Assembly (NCBI GenBank): GCA_963970005.1
Contig: CAXAMN010027428.1
Location: 97,182-161,181 of the forward strand
DNA length: 64,000 nucleotides
DNA from: Durusdinium trenchii
Taxonomy: Eukaryota; Sar; Dinophyceae; Suessiales; Symbiodiniaceae
Direction: 5' to 3'
The translations under genes were made by a program, and so were the position numbers. The notes beneath the pieces are model-generated. The model saw nothing but the letters and a program-made list of their open reading frames with translations. It did not search any database and was not told the origin of the DNA. Positions 22,220 to 33,699 of the stretch are shown in pieces; within the stretch, counting starts at the first letter, position 1, and every line of letters starts with the position of its first letter.

Positions 22220-25052
22220 CCAGGTAAGAACAACCAATGGATCAATCTTTCTGACATGTCCTCTCTAAAGCCTGTCTCTATGCCAAGGAAGGTTTCGATC
22301 GGCTCTCAACTGTATTTTTGAGCACTTTTAGCCTAAAGCTATCTGTGTTGACAGGGTTCGTGGACGCAAAGGTGGCTCCAAAACGTGCGCGCTCGTGTGC
22401 GTGCGTGTGCGCGCGCGAGTGCGTGTGCGTTCGTGTGCGTGCGGGCGCGTGTGCGGGTTGAAGCTGAGGTTGCCAGGCTTTTTACATCAGACCCTCGTGC
22501 GCACACCTGTGTGGGAGTGTGTATGCGCAGGAATCAGAAGCTGTGCTAACTGTCGGTTTTGCTGCGCAAAGAGCCTGCAGATACGCTGGTTGGCGAAGCC
22601 TGTCAGTAAACGCTGGCCTTGCTTCACAACTGAATCAACATCAAAAGCAGGTCCTGACAAAAATCCTGCAGTTCAAGAGGAGGGCTGGAGTACACCTGCA
22701 GCGTTCTCAAGTGTTCTACGACTCTGGCTGTCATATCAAACCACTTAGTCCTTTGCTACGACAGAGGCTCTGCAACTTGGCACGGCAGCCGGCGCACGGT
22801 GGCTGAGCAGCCGCCTCCATGTCTTTTCCACTCGCGGCGTGTGCTCTGTTTGCTCTGGCCACGCAACCAAAACCCGAAGACGCCAAGAAACGTGGAACAA
22901 CACTGGCTTTGCAAGTCCCCATCTTCACAGCAAAAAAGCTAAAGGCAATGCCAGGTTAGGGTTCAAGGTAGTGCGCAAATTGAGAAGTCTCGTGTCAACA
23001 AAAAAAGGAAAAAAGAATCACTATATAGTCACTATATAGTGTTTAGAGTGTCTGAACCTTCGGATCTCAGAGCGGAGACCTCGTGGCTCTCAGAGCGAAT
23101 GACTGTTTCGGCGACGAGGAGACCTCGTTCCAAGCGGCCACTGGGGTCTGTACGGGCCGAATGAATTTGAAAGGTGTTCGAGCACACAAAGAATTCGGAA
23201 GACTCCGGAAGAAGCCAGTTCCACACACAAAACAAGAAGGCGCCCCAAAAACACACGTAAATGATACAAAATCAAGAGCAACAAGCAAACAACGAACAAC
23301 AAAATAATGACATGACAACCTCTAGATGCTTGGCGTGCTGGGCGTTTCCGGTGTTCTCCTCACCAGATCGATTCCTGGAGGATCCAGCTCGACTTGACCG
23401 AGTCCGTCGACCGCTACCGTTGGGCGGCGCGCTGGGCGCGCGCCGTCGGCCAGGGTCGTCTCGCGACGAAGGCGGTCGAAAGCGTCTCGCGATGTGTTTG
23501 ACATGGTCCAGATGTGAACATCATCTAAAGATCTTCTGAACATGTTCTGATTTGACCCAAGAAGGATCCTTTGATGTTCTGACTGCCAACGTTCTTTTTG
23601 CAAGAAAGATGCCCTGGCCAACTGCGGAAAAAGAGGGATCCCTCACAGTGTGAGCCAGTCGCATTCGAAGGCCCCTCACAGCTCAGGCTGCACTTGCAAG
23701 CAGGCGCAAGAAACATGGAGAATAAAATAGACTTCTGGAGAAGGTTCATCAGCTGGATCAGCCCCTCCAGATTAACCGCTGGGTCTGCTGATGCTGGGTT
23801 CCTCAAAGACTGACCTTGGATCATGATGTACATGGGCAATTTTCGTCTCGACTACGTAGGACCACACTGCAAGAACAGAACGAGTGAAGAACATTGCTGG
23901 GCATCTCACCAATTGCACTGTTCCATGAGGTCTGAGTAGAATGAGACATTTGTCCAGAAACGCAGCCGGACACCGTTTTTGACCACAGCACCGACTCGAA
24001 AGCACCAAACCTTACGGGTAGCCTCGAGCACCGAGCAACATGCACCTGCCTTCAGACGGGCACGTGGCTGAAGGACTGTGCCAGCCATCGCCATGAGGAT
24101 TTGATCGAAGAAAGGACCGACGTAGTCCCACTAACGGACAGAGGGTAGAAATATATGTAGAAATCACTGGCTGGCATGTTTCCAGCTGGTGGGGCAGCCT
24201 GATATCGTCAGTCACTGGCCTTACTCACAAAGAAATTCTGTTGCACGATGCTTCTCGCACGGTGCTTCTCGCACTCTTCGCTCCAATTGAAATTGGAAAC
24301 ACGGCCCCTGATCTCGCAACTGCGTTCCTGGTCTTTTCGGTGAAGAACTTCGGTCGACTCAAAACTTCGCTCCACTCCTTCGGCCGTCGTTGGAATCAAA
24401 ATTAATCAAAGAGAGGCACGAAGAGACCAGAGGCCGGACCAGTGGGGTGCTTTCTTGAGTTGCACCTAGTCTTCTTTTGTCCAGCTTAAAGATTTTATTC
24501 TCTGAGGCGTAACCAGAAACTCAACAGCCAGGTTCCAGCCACATGCAGAGACTCACGGCTCGCCTCAGACGCTTCGGACCTGACAAGTGTCAGTCGAAAT
24601 CGGGTGAAACGGGTGGCGACAACGGTGAAAGCTCAGCTCACCGGGTCGTCTGGTACGTCCTGTGCTAACCGTACGCCAGGACTACTGTTCTTGGTACCGC
24701 CACGAGGTACGTGTCACGATCAGCTGCATTTCAGGTGTCAAAGAATTCAATGCAGCCTGAGGGACACCCGGTCGTCCATCGCCCAAAAGAAACCAGAAAA
24801 ACAAAGAGGAGAACACAGCAAAAGCAACATGGGACCCATCATGCTTGGTCGTTGCTAAGGGATCTTCTTCAAAATGTCATCTCAACCAGGGCTCTCCCAA
24901 TCAAAAACCCTAGACGTCCCACACGAATCCCCTCGCTGGGCGGGGTGGCGGAGTTCATTCGACGAGTGGCACTCCACATCAATTCTCGTGTCCCAACCTT
25001 ACAGTGGTCATCAGTGGCCAACAACAACTCAGCAGGATCTAGACAGTATATA

Positions 25053-25109
25053 CAGAGGGAGGGAGAGAGGGAGGGAGAGAGGGAGGGGGGAGAGAGAGAG
25101 AGAGGGAGA
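25053..25109. repeat. GAGAGGGAGG purine microsatellite
   Basis: About 57 bp of GAGAGGGAGG and (AG)n on the plus strand. Confidence 0.95.
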
Positions 25110-25478
25110 TGCTACTGCTACTGCTACCGGTAACCTGAGAAGAAGGGAGGGGACGAAAGCCAGCCCTCGTAGAGATTGGGAACAACAAGAAGCAATTTGC
25201 CGCGGTATTTTGAACCGTCACTTTTGCTGGTAGCGCATGGCATCAACGGCCAAGTAAGGTTATTGTGGGTGAGACAATACATTATATTTTGGTTTGAAAT
25301 GGCTACAAGCATCACCTAGGCGCTGCTACAACGACATCTTTGTCGACTCATGCCACGAGGCTTTTATCCTCCAGTCACGCGCGTTGATGGACATAGACAG
25401 TTTATGGTTTCAACACCAAAAGGATGAAACAAGTCAGGATAATCCGGCCAAATTGAAAAGTACAAATGATGAAGTTTG

Positions 25479-25541
25479 AGGTTGGAGGCCATCGTTACTA
25501 GGTTGGAGGCCATTGCTAGTAGGTTGGAGGACATCGCCAAA
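25479..25541 (+). repeat. 21-bp repeat AGGTTGGAGGCCATCGxTACT, three units
   Basis: Three tandem 21-bp units. The minus strand reads LLAMASNL-type heptads. Single or partial copies occur at 38567-38592 and, inverted, near 34708. I recall this 21-bp family as common in dinoflagellate gene predictions. Confidence 0.9.
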
Positions 25542-27623
25542 ATGTCCAACACAGGTCCACCGACTTATGGATCGCCACTGCTAACCGGACTTAGACCTGG
25601 TCCAGTGAGATCTCGACACTCATCAGGTCACAGCCTGTGTATTTTTCTAAACAATGTGGTAACACTAGGGGCTCTTACGGTGACAGTTAAGGCCGGGCTT
25701 TGTAAAACCTGTGGTTGTTCAAAGAATACAGACTGCTTCGAGGCTTCCAAGCCACATGGCGCTGAAAAAGGGCAGCGCTTACCACTGCTCTTTGAAAGCC
25801 AGGCTCGAGCTTTGATGGAGGAAAAAACACATGCGTTCTGCGCAGTATATGCACGCACCTGTAAAAATATGTGTCGAAACACTCATGTGCTTACACCTGC
25901 AGCTGTATCTTCCAAGCCCCCGCAAATTTTATGCTCTCTGAGAAAAGATTGTTTGTTTGGGGAAGTGGCGACAATTATTGCCTGTGAGCGGTTTTTGACG
26001 TTGTAGCTGTGGTGAATGTTGGGAGCTGTTGTACTTTCAACGTATTTTCCTCACAGCTGCTTGGGGAACCTAGCTAGATCCCAGAAGAAAGCCCTCCTTT
26101 ACTGCTGCCCTTCTTGTCTTCCCCAAAGCCGTGACAAAACGATCAGTTGGGCGCCGCCACACAGACGCCACCTGCTTGGGCAATACAGAAAACGCTTCTG
26201 TGCTGATACCAATGAGGTTTTTGTAGCGATCACACACCTGCTTAAATCAGCTTGTCTTTGCGGCCGAGGTCCCGCGTCCATGTTTGCTACAAAACTGCTG
26301 TCCACTGTCCACGGTTTGCGCTGCTAATGATGCACTATTCAACCTTTTTCCATTAGAGCGACCAAACAAAAAAACCATGTGTGGTGCACGGTGCACATGA
26401 AGGTCAACGAAAGCGAAAGGAAAGTGAACCAAGCAGGACCCTGACTCAGCCTTGATATCCTCACATGGCCACAAACATGGCTGGGCGAATGGCCACAAGA
26501 CTGCTTTTCAACAGCTTGAGTTAAACATGGGTAAACCGGATTTTCAGCTCTCAAGCATGCGATCTGGCACTCAACATCAACGCCCAAATTTCACAAAGTG
26601 GATTCTTAAAGCACTGCGCACTCCAGGCGGCCAAGGCAAGGAGGGTTCCCAGGGTTCTATTGTTTTCCAGTTTGGATGGTGTGGGTGCGATGGTGGTGGA
26701 GCCTTTGGGGGTATGAACAATCTCGCTGAAAACAATCAGACCACACACCAACGCTTTCTGAAAGTTCCATGGCTGCCAGATTCGACGTCACTCGTGCAAT
26801 GCGTCGTGAAACATGTATGCAACATGAACACCTGCGACCCGCTCACCTTATATTTTTGGCCCTCCACCCACACTCATGAAAGTGCCCACATGTGAAAGTG
26901 CCTTACAATGTAACACATCGACCAAACTTCCCGAACTTCTTGCCCAAAACTTCTTGCCGCCCGAAACGGCCGCTGAAACTGCTGCCTGGAAGCTCAATGT
27001 CGCGACAGACCTTGCCTTCGCTTCAAGCGCCGGTCGTCATACTTCCGGTTCAATCGTTCGCGCCGGGCCTCGTCCTTCGTACAATAGTGGCAGAACTTGC
27101 CTCGGGTGATCCCATCGGATCTCACGCTGAGCGAGCGGTCCAAAACCGCTCACTGAGCGCTCAACGAAAAACAGCGGAAGCTGGTGGGACCCGTGTGATT
27201 CCGGACGAGCATAAGCTGCACCAAACAGAAGATGGGTGCACCAGACAGAAAGGACAGTACATCGTAGTAATTACTGCTGTTGCCACAGCTGCCACAAGTA
27301 TGCCAACACCCAATTTTCAGACATTGGTCATCAATAGCTTTGCGATGCCAAACAACAAAAAGACAGTTGGCAGATGTTGAAACATGTTGAAAGACATCTG
27401 ACATGTTTGCATCGGTCAAACGAAATCGCCACGATCTTAGCACGAAGCAGAGCCGTAATTGGTGCCACCAGCTGAAGGGTCTTGGCTGGTGGATGCCTTC
27501 GCTTGAAAATCCAAACGGATGGGCTGGAGAACTCTGAACAAGCAAATCTTAGTTATGATGGGTGACGGGTTTCAACGGCGAGAATGGATGTTCCTGCCCA
27601 TGATCGGACCTCTTCTTCTCTCA

Positions 27624-27799
27624 GTTGCAAGCATTCCCAATGCGGCATCCTTCCTCCTTCGCGTGGAAGAAGCGGCAGGGCTTGCAGCTGCCGTTCTGAT
27701 GGGCGGTGAAGCTGTTGTAGGGCGTGGTGTAGACCGAATCCGATTCGGAGGACTCCAGCCCGGGCACGAAGAACTCCGTCTCCGACTCGTCGCAAGGAC
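27624..27799 (-). CDS. Exon of a CCCH-type zinc-finger protein
   Basis: The minus strand reads SETEFFVPGLESSESDSVYT, then TTPYNSFTAHQNGSCKPC and CRFFHAKEEGCRIGNACN. Third-position GC is very high. The spacing Cys-x2-Cys-x9-Cys-x5-Cys matches the start of the GSCxPCxFFxxxxGCxxGxxCxxCH motif that I recall from many Symbiodiniaceae proteins, related to RNA-binding CCCH fingers. The final histidine would lie in the next exon, because a TGA follows the last cysteine directly. No canonical GT donor is visible at that point, so either a non-canonical donor (dinoflagellates use GA and GC) or a truncated finger is implied. The likely role is nucleic-acid binding, inferred from the family. Confidence 0.55.
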
Positions 27800-27995
27800 T
27801 TTGCTCAGCGCGGCTCACACCTGGTGAAGCCCAGCTGGCGGAGGTGCTTTGCCAGAATTCGGGGGGAGAGCTTGAAAGACATCCAAGAGCGGAGCTGGTT
27901 CAACGCGACTTGGAAGGATTGGAGACACCCAACAAGAAAGTCCTCTGGTTTTCGGCTGATTCTCTGTGCAGAATTCTGGACCCCGAAGCCACTCA

Positions 27996-28150
27996 GAGCG
28001 CTTCGGGCTCCGAATTCTTCGAGCTGCCGTCGAGTTCCTCGCGCTCCGTCGATGCATCGGCCCGCGGGTCGAAGGGAGGTCTCCCGCGCAGTCGACGGGT
28101 CGAGGCACCTGCACTGGTAGTCTCGTACGCGGAAGAGCTCATTGAGGATG
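27996..28150 (-). CDS. Upstream exon of the zinc-finger gene (candidate)
   Basis: The minus strand reads SSSAYETTSAGASTRRLRGR, then PPFDPRADASTEREELDGSS, with about 67% GC at third positions. It lies just upstream of the CCCH exon on the same strand and is low in hydrophobics, as is usual for the linker parts of such proteins. A plus-strand frame of 134 codons (27844-28248) overlaps it and is also plausible. The link to the zinc-finger exon is inferred from position and strand. Confidence 0.35.
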
Positions 28151-28271
28151 CATCCTTCTTGCCCTTACGAAACCAATCAAAGGACGGCGTGAAAAAAAAG
28201 GATTCTATTCGCACGCTGTGCTTACAGCGGCTACGGTTCACAAACTGAAGAGCCGGGACATTAGAGGCCAA

Positions 28272-29660
28272 GAGGCCGAGCCAAGTCCCTAAAAAATCTC
28301 ACCGGCCAACTCTGAGTGAAGTTAATCAGGCAAGAATCCACGCCTGCGTCATAGTCGCCAACTGCGTTCAGTGGTAACTAGGTCCCATGTAGACATGTTG
28401 CCCGACCCCTCTCTGAGTTGTTGCTTTTGCGTCACTTTGAAGAAACTCCAACGAATGATACTTGGAATTGGTTCCTTTCCACCTTCTCCCGCTTTCCCAA
28501 CCCCAAAAAATGACAAGCATCCGTGGAGCTGCATCTTTCCAAGGATAGAGTCGCCCTTTGACACGGAAGCTCCACCGTGTCCGAATCCGACCTCGGAGTG
28601 CCGTGCGCGTCGGGGCGCGCGCGCGCTTAGAACACACACGAGCGAGCTGGAGCGGGACGAAGGTAAACAAGGAGAAACGGTTAGAGAAAATGAAGAGACA
28701 CTTGCCTCTGGTTGTAGGTTTTGGGTCATTTTTCTTTGGATCCAAACGTTCTAAGCTGTCCCTGCATTAAAACATTCAGGAACTGCAAATCAAACAGCTG
28801 AGATCAATGTGGGATGGTCTGAAAAAAATCCTCCGCAAACAGGTGGACACCACCCCCAAGCCTTTCATGACAGCGCCAGGCACGACGTGGGGTCCGTTTG
28901 AACGGCGCGCCTTGCGCGCCTTGCGCCACCCCCACGTTCGCATCCAAAGGGGCATCTCCAAAGTCTCCCGCGCTGGGCCGTTCAAACACTTAAAAGTCAC
29001 GGTGGTTTTGGGCCTGGAACAGGTGGACGGCCGAGCAGCGTCGGATGAGCCAATGAAACGTCTCGAGTCTCAAATGACACATCTTTCAACCGCGAGTTCC
29101 GTTCTTTTCGCCATCGCCTGGACGAAAAGGGGTTCCATGCCAGAAGGACGACGACGAGAAAGAGATAGACCAAACGCGCCCCGAAAATTCACTCCAACGG
29201 AGCTCTCCCCCCCTTCCAGCGGCTCTGTGCCAAGCGGTCCCGCCCTGTGCGCCTCCTCGCAATGGGGCTAAATGGCTCGGGCTGAACGGGGACTGGAACA
29301 AGACATCCACTCTTCTCCAGGAAGAGCACGTGCTGCACGACACGTCCATTCCTGAGGATTTGCACGGTCCATACGTCATTGGGAGGCCATGGTCATGGGT
29401 TTGCTGTTCGTCCCAAAGTTCTCTTTTTGAGACATGATGGCTGTGAGAAAGCTGCGTGTGGACGCTCTTTGGCGAGATAGTGCCGCTTAATTGCTTGTTT
29501 TTTGGTGAACTTTTGAAGGCTCAAAGTTATTGAAGGACCACCCATTCGCCAAAATCCAAACAGGCATGTGTTGAGTTCAGCCTCATATCCTCTGAAAGGC
29601 CGTGTTCGCATGTCAAGTTTTATCTGTTCACAGCGATGTTGTTTCTTTCAAGTTACCCCA
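28272..29660. other. Interval without a firm gene
   Basis: A 154-codon plus frame (28807-29271) and minus frames at 28349-28745 overlap nothing else but have no splice or family support. A CGCGCCTTGCGCGCCTTGCGCC run lies near 28906. Confidence 0.35.
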
Positions 29661-29678
29661 TGGACCTCCTAACAGCGT

Positions 29679-29798
29679 GTAGTTTCACAGGATCAACCGC
29701 TAAGTTTTAGCCCCTTTTGACCTTTTGGTTCTCCTGTTTGAGCGGGTAGTGGCTACAGTGCCTATACATGCCCCATGGGCGCAGCAGGAATTCCAACG
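29679..29798 (-). repeat. Putative 3' LTR of a minus-strand retroelement
   Basis: On the minus strand it begins CGTTGGAATTCCTGCTGCGC and ends CCTGTGAAACTACA. It matches 33579-33690 strongly over its first 45 and last 14 bases, but the middle has diverged. A purine tract AAATGGGG (29799-29806) lies directly upstream in element orientation, as expected for the polypurine primer. Confidence 0.6.
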
Positions 29799-29806
29799 CC
29801 CCATTT
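29799..29806 (-). promoter_or_regulatory. Putative polypurine tract (AAATGGGG)
   Basis: Sits immediately before the 3' LTR start on the minus strand, the position where plus-strand DNA synthesis is primed in LTR elements. Confidence 0.45.
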
Positions 29807-29880
29807 ACAAGATTAGAACTCTCGTAGCAACACAAGAACTTTATCTTGAATTCCCGTGTCCCAGCTCACGCGCGCATATT

Positions 29881-29941
29881 TACATCTAATATACATATAT
29901 ATATATAGATATACATATATGTATAAATAGGTATATAATAG
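29881..29941. repeat. TA-rich microsatellite
   Basis: Imperfect (TA)n/(ATACATATAT)n inside the retroelement candidate. Confidence 0.9.
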
Positions 29942-30216
29942 AGACAACACATAGCCAGTCGGCATGTAGTTACACATGCAGATCCTAAGTTTTCTAAGTG
30001 AGACCTATTCAACAGTCATAAGCTGATGGCTACCCTGTTAGCTGCATGGGCTACAGTGAACTCATCTCACCGCTCGTCAAAAGGCACCTACGATCTCAAC
30101 ACTCTATACTGCCATGCATCAACGGCTGATCGCATATGGTAGCAAGATTGCACAGCCAACTAAAGCATACCAAGTCCGAACCTATTTGTATCGCTTCTCT
30201 ACCCATTCCCACAGCT

Positions 30217-30420
30217 CTAGGCCGGATGGCCACTAGTTCTCACCATACGGATCTGCGTACTGCCATCTGAATTAAGCAAAGCCCTGGACAGTGTTCTGCA
30301 CCTTTGCTGTCTGTCGGCTCTCGGTGGTCGAAGAACATTTGTTGTACTGGTACTCCGTGCGGTGCAGATGGTGGAGTTGAACGATATGGTCTCCGACATG
30401 GCGCGGATGGACCGGGCCGC
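30217..30420 (-). pseudogene. C-terminal frame fragment of the retroelement
   Basis: Open frame of more than 60 codons (NSTICTARSTSTTNVLRPPR) that ends RMVRTSGHPA and a stop, about 400 bases before the 3' LTR. It is Ser/Thr/Arg-rich. No enzymatic motif is seen. Assignment to the element is by position only. Confidence 0.3.
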
Positions 30421-30455
30421 TGTTTGATTTCCTCTTGGCTTTGAAGGCGGTGCAG

Positions 30456-30819
30456 TTGATGTAGTAGTAGCAGTAGTAGTAGTAGTAGTTTAGTAGTAGT
30501 AGTAGTAGTAGTACTAGTAGTAGTAGTAGTAGTAGTAGTAATAGTAGTAGTAGTAGTAGTGATAGTAGCAGTAGTGGTAGTAGTAGTTTAGTACTAGTTT
30601 AGTAGTAGTTTAGTAGTAGTTTAGTAGTAGTTCAGTAGTAGTTCAGTAGTAGTTTAGTAGTAGTATAATAGTAGTTTAGTAGTAGTTTAGTAGTAGTTTA
30701 GTAGTAGTTGAGTAGCAGTTTAGTAGCCGTTTAGTAGTAGTTTAGTAGCCGTTTAGTAGTAGTTTCGTCGTAGTAGTTTCGTAGTAGTAGTTTCGTAGTA
30801 GTAGTTTCGTAGTAGTAGT
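30456..30819. repeat. (TAG)n microsatellite with TTTAGTAGTAG higher-order unit
   Basis: About 360 bp of TAG/AGT repeats. The second half alternates TTTAGTAGTAG and TTTCGTAGTAG units of 11-12 bp, and it runs directly into the N gap. Confidence 0.98.
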
Positions 30820-31703
30820 NNNNNNNNNNNNNNNNNNNNNNNNNNNNNNNNNNNNNNNNNNNNNNNNNNNNNNNNNNNNNNNNNNNNNNNNNNNNNNNNN
30901 NNNNNNNNNNNNNNNNNNNNNNNNNNNNNNNNNNNNNNNNNNNNNNNNNNNNNNNNNNNNNNNNNNNNNNNNNNNNNNNNNNNNNNNNNNNNNNNNNNNN
31001 NNNNNNNNNNNNNNNNNNNNNNNNNNNNNNNNNNNNNNNNNNNNNNNNNNNNNNNNNNNNNNNNNNNNNNNNNNNNNNNNNNNNNNNNNNNNNNNNNNNN
31101 NNNNNNNNNNNNNNNNNNNNNNNNNNNNNNNNNNNNNNNNNNNNNNNNNNNNNNNNNNNNNNNNNNNNNNNNNNNNNNNNNNNNNNNNNNNNNNNNNNNN
31201 NNNNNNNNNNNNNNNNNNNNNNNNNNNNNNNNNNNNNNNNNNNNNNNNNNNNNNNNNNNNNNNNNNNNNNNNNNNNNNNNNNNNNNNNNNNNNNNNNNNN
31301 NNNNNNNNNNNNNNNNNNNNNNNNNNNNNNNNNNNNNNNNNNNNNNNNNNNNNNNNNNNNNNNNNNNNNNNNNNNNNNNNNNNNNNNNNNNNNNNNNNNN
31401 NNNNNNNNNNNNNNNNNNNNNNNNNNNNNNNNNNNNNNNNNNNNNNNNNNNNNNNNNNNNNNNNNNNNNNNNNNNNNNNNNNNNNNNNNNNNNNNNNNNN
31501 NNNNNNNNNNNNNNNNNNNNNNNNNNNNNNNNNNNNNNNNNNNNNNNNNNNNNNNNNNNNNNNNNNNNNNNNNNNNNNNNNNNNNNNNNNNNNNNNNNNN
31601 NNNNNNNNNNNNNNNNNNNNNNNNNNNNNNNNNNNNNNNNNNNNNNNNNNNNNNNNNNNNNNNNNNNNNNNNNNNNNNNNNNNNNNNNNNNNNNNNNNNN
31701 NNN
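30820..31703. other. Assembly gap (884 N)
   Basis: Run of N starting inside the TAG microsatellite. The non-round length suggests an estimated gap. Any content, including retroelement pol, is unknown. Confidence 0.98.
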
Positions 31704-33419
31704 GGCGGCGCCAGTTGTAGCCGTTGAACTGGCCTTGTAATAGAGTGTCCCTGCCCAATGGCAGTTGCGCCAGGGTAAATGAGGTACTGGAGGTGTGGCT
31801 TCCCATTTCAGTTTCGGCCTTTTGTCTTTGTCGTCCACCCATTCCTCGCCCCTTGTATCCTTGCTTTCTCCCTACGGGCGGGTCTACGAATTTCTTCTTC
31901 TGTAGATTCCTCTGGGCGGCGGTTCCGCCATCCTCTGCTCTAGTCCTGACTTGGAGCTCTCCCAGCCGTTTGCCACACGCTTGCTTTTGTGAATTCATTT
32001 GATGTTGCTGTACTGCGTGGTTTCTCGTGGCCCAATTGTGAGGCGCAATCTATGAATGTCGCCGGCCACGTTGGTTGTGGGAATAACGCCTTGAACAGGA
32101 CTTGAATCGCGGCCTTGCCAATTTTGGCCGCAAATGTCTGTAACTCACAAGGAATTTCGCCTTCAATCCTGCTTTGAAACATGGTCAACACCGCACCGTA
32201 CGCATTTGATCTTGGCAAGATCTCGTTGTTATTGTCGTTGCCTGAAGAACAGAATGAAGTATTGCTCTCTTCCTTGCTGACCTGGATGGCGTTGGTAGTT
32301 GCAGTGATGCAAACATATCATCCTGCGCTGCAAAAAAGGCGGTGAGACCTTCATTGGCGCGCCAGACGGCGAATTCGCCATCTCTGCAGAAACGGTCGTA
32401 AATGTTTTGCCACCCTTTCTTCAATGAACGTCGTAATCTTGCGGGCGCTTGCTGAATCAATTGCCCATACCATGACATTACACCGACCGAGCGCGGTTCC
32501 AGGGGTCATATCGCTCCCGGCAATGCTGCCAAGCATGCCTGCTTTATGCCTTGCCTAGTGGCGCCCCCCTTGTCCTTGATCGCCTTGGCGTGTGCCACGC
32601 GCGCATTCTGATATATTTGGACACTCCACCTTGCTTTGCGCTAGCATTCTGGAATACCGTCCCACATCGATCGCATGACGCCATTCCAGCTAAGGAAAGC
32701 TTGGCAGAGTTGGGACAATCCTGTCTTGGCCTGGGCCATGTTACTGAAGCTTCGTCGCCTGACAGTTCGAGCTCCCTGTGGACACTTCCACTTCTACAAC
32801 TTTTGCAGCCTCCTCTGCACAAGCTGCCCTTGACTCGCTGACAGTGGCCATAGGTGCCTGATATCTTTCTCGTTGGGCAATTTCACGGCGAAATGTAGAT
32901 TTCAGCTGCTCCACATACAACGCACCACTTTCGCAATTGGCGGCTTCCTTGTTCCTTTCAGAGATTGCTGCTTCAAGTTCATCTTGCACTTGTCGCAATC
33001 TTGTCTGGAAGTACGTTTTCTGTCCGCTCCGCATAGACAGCGTATGGCTGCATTGTCCTCGGTATCGACGTGTTCCTCGGCTTCTCACCTAATTCTGAGT
33101 ACAGCATCTTCAGTACTTGCTTTGCGCAGTGGAAGTCGAGGCACTGAAGTGCTTCCATCTGTGCCTCTTGCCAAGCATGCTCTCTGAGCTGTCTAGCGTG
33201 CTGCTGAAGCTCCCGTCGCAGAAGCGCTTCGTTGGTTCCAGGTGCCATGTTGACCTGATTGGTAGTGGCTTTATACTGACGGTTCACGGCATGCCCGTTA
33301 CGGCAGCAGGTGGCATGCCCGTTGTGGCAGCCTGTGCAGCCTCCTGAATAGGGATAGCTCCACCACTCGCTAACATCTCCAGGTATGCCTGGGAAACAGC
33401 GAGGAGGTAATCCAGACAA
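31704..33419 (-). pseudogene. Frame-broken gag-like region of the retroelement
   Basis: Five overlapping minus-strand frames follow one another (33419-32979, 33088-32741, 32822-32544, 32478-32185, 32218-31940, then into 31704) as if one protein had suffered frameshifts. Visible parts are a start-like MAPGTNEALLRRELQQHARQ, a Glu/Arg/Lys-rich coiled coil (LRQVQDELEAAISERNKEAA), a WQNIYDRFCRDGEFAVWRAN segment and a basic Gly/Arg/Lys tail (GRKQGYKGRGMGGRQRQK) before the gap. A coiled coil followed by a basic end is compatible with a gag-like nucleic-acid-binding protein, but I recognise no family. Introns instead of frameshifts cannot be excluded. Confidence 0.4.
33289..33336. repeat. 24-bp tandem duplication GCATGCCCGTT...
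   Basis: Two copies of GCATGCCCGTTxxGGCAGCxxGTG. The minus strand encodes a CHNGHA/CRNGHA pair in the broken reading region of the retroelement. Confidence 0.85.
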
Positions 33420-33578
33420 AGTTTGTTATTGTACCTCTGACATCGCGTCTTGGTGTCTTACCAATGCTTCCTCACCGCCCGGTTGACTGGGTACTATTGT
33501 CAGACCCATTGCCATAACCATTGGTCATGTCATCGTCCCCGCTATTGTCCATAGCTTTCAGACTACCGCTGACAACCT

Positions 33579-33690
33579 GTAGTTTCACAGCATCAGCCCC
33601 AACCCAGGTCTAACCCCGTGTTTCCTTCAAGCTCTAACCTTTTGCTACACTGTCCATACATGCCCCATGGGCGCAGCAGGAATCTCAACA
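33579..33690 (-). repeat. Putative 5' LTR of a minus-strand retroelement
   Basis: 112 bp. On the minus strand it starts TGTTGAGATTCCTGCTGCGC and ends GCTGTGAAACTACA, so it has TG...CA termini. It pairs with 29679-29798. The sequence after it (GGTTGTCAGCGG) would be the primer-binding site, but I cannot assign a tRNA. Confidence 0.6.
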
Positions 33691-33699
33691 CAATGCTAT

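Larger units (their letters stand above)
21300..27600. other. Interval with repeats and weak coding patches
   Basis: Apart from the listed repeats, 22390-22450 is a GTGCGTGTGCGCGC run. A GC-rich patch at 23367-23493 is exon-like on both strands: plus WRIQLDLTESVDRYRWAARW, minus PTVAVDGLGQVELDPPGIDL. A 176-codon plus frame at 25476-26006 begins in the 21-bp repeat and has a cysteine-rich middle (CKTCGCSKNTDC), with no recognised domain. I assign no gene. Confidence 0.35.
29679..33690 (-). mobile_element. Decayed LTR retroelement (candidate)
   Basis: Two direct copies of a 112-120 bp terminal sequence (TG...CA on the intact copy) bracket 4.0 kb. On the minus strand the order is 5' LTR (33690-33579), a coiled-coil-containing reading region broken over several frames (33419-31704), an 884-base gap plus a TAG microsatellite, a short C-terminal frame ending at 30217, about 400 bases without a frame, a polypurine tract, then the 3' LTR. 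No target-site duplication is evident. No reverse transcriptase, integrase or protease motif is visible, but the gap could hide part of pol. It may also be a non-autonomous element, or two unrelated insertions of one short repeat. Confidence 0.45.

Noticed and set aside
30742..31998. 418-codon minus-strand frame
   Set aside because: It spans the 884-N gap and a TAG microsatellite; its length is an artefact of untranslated N.
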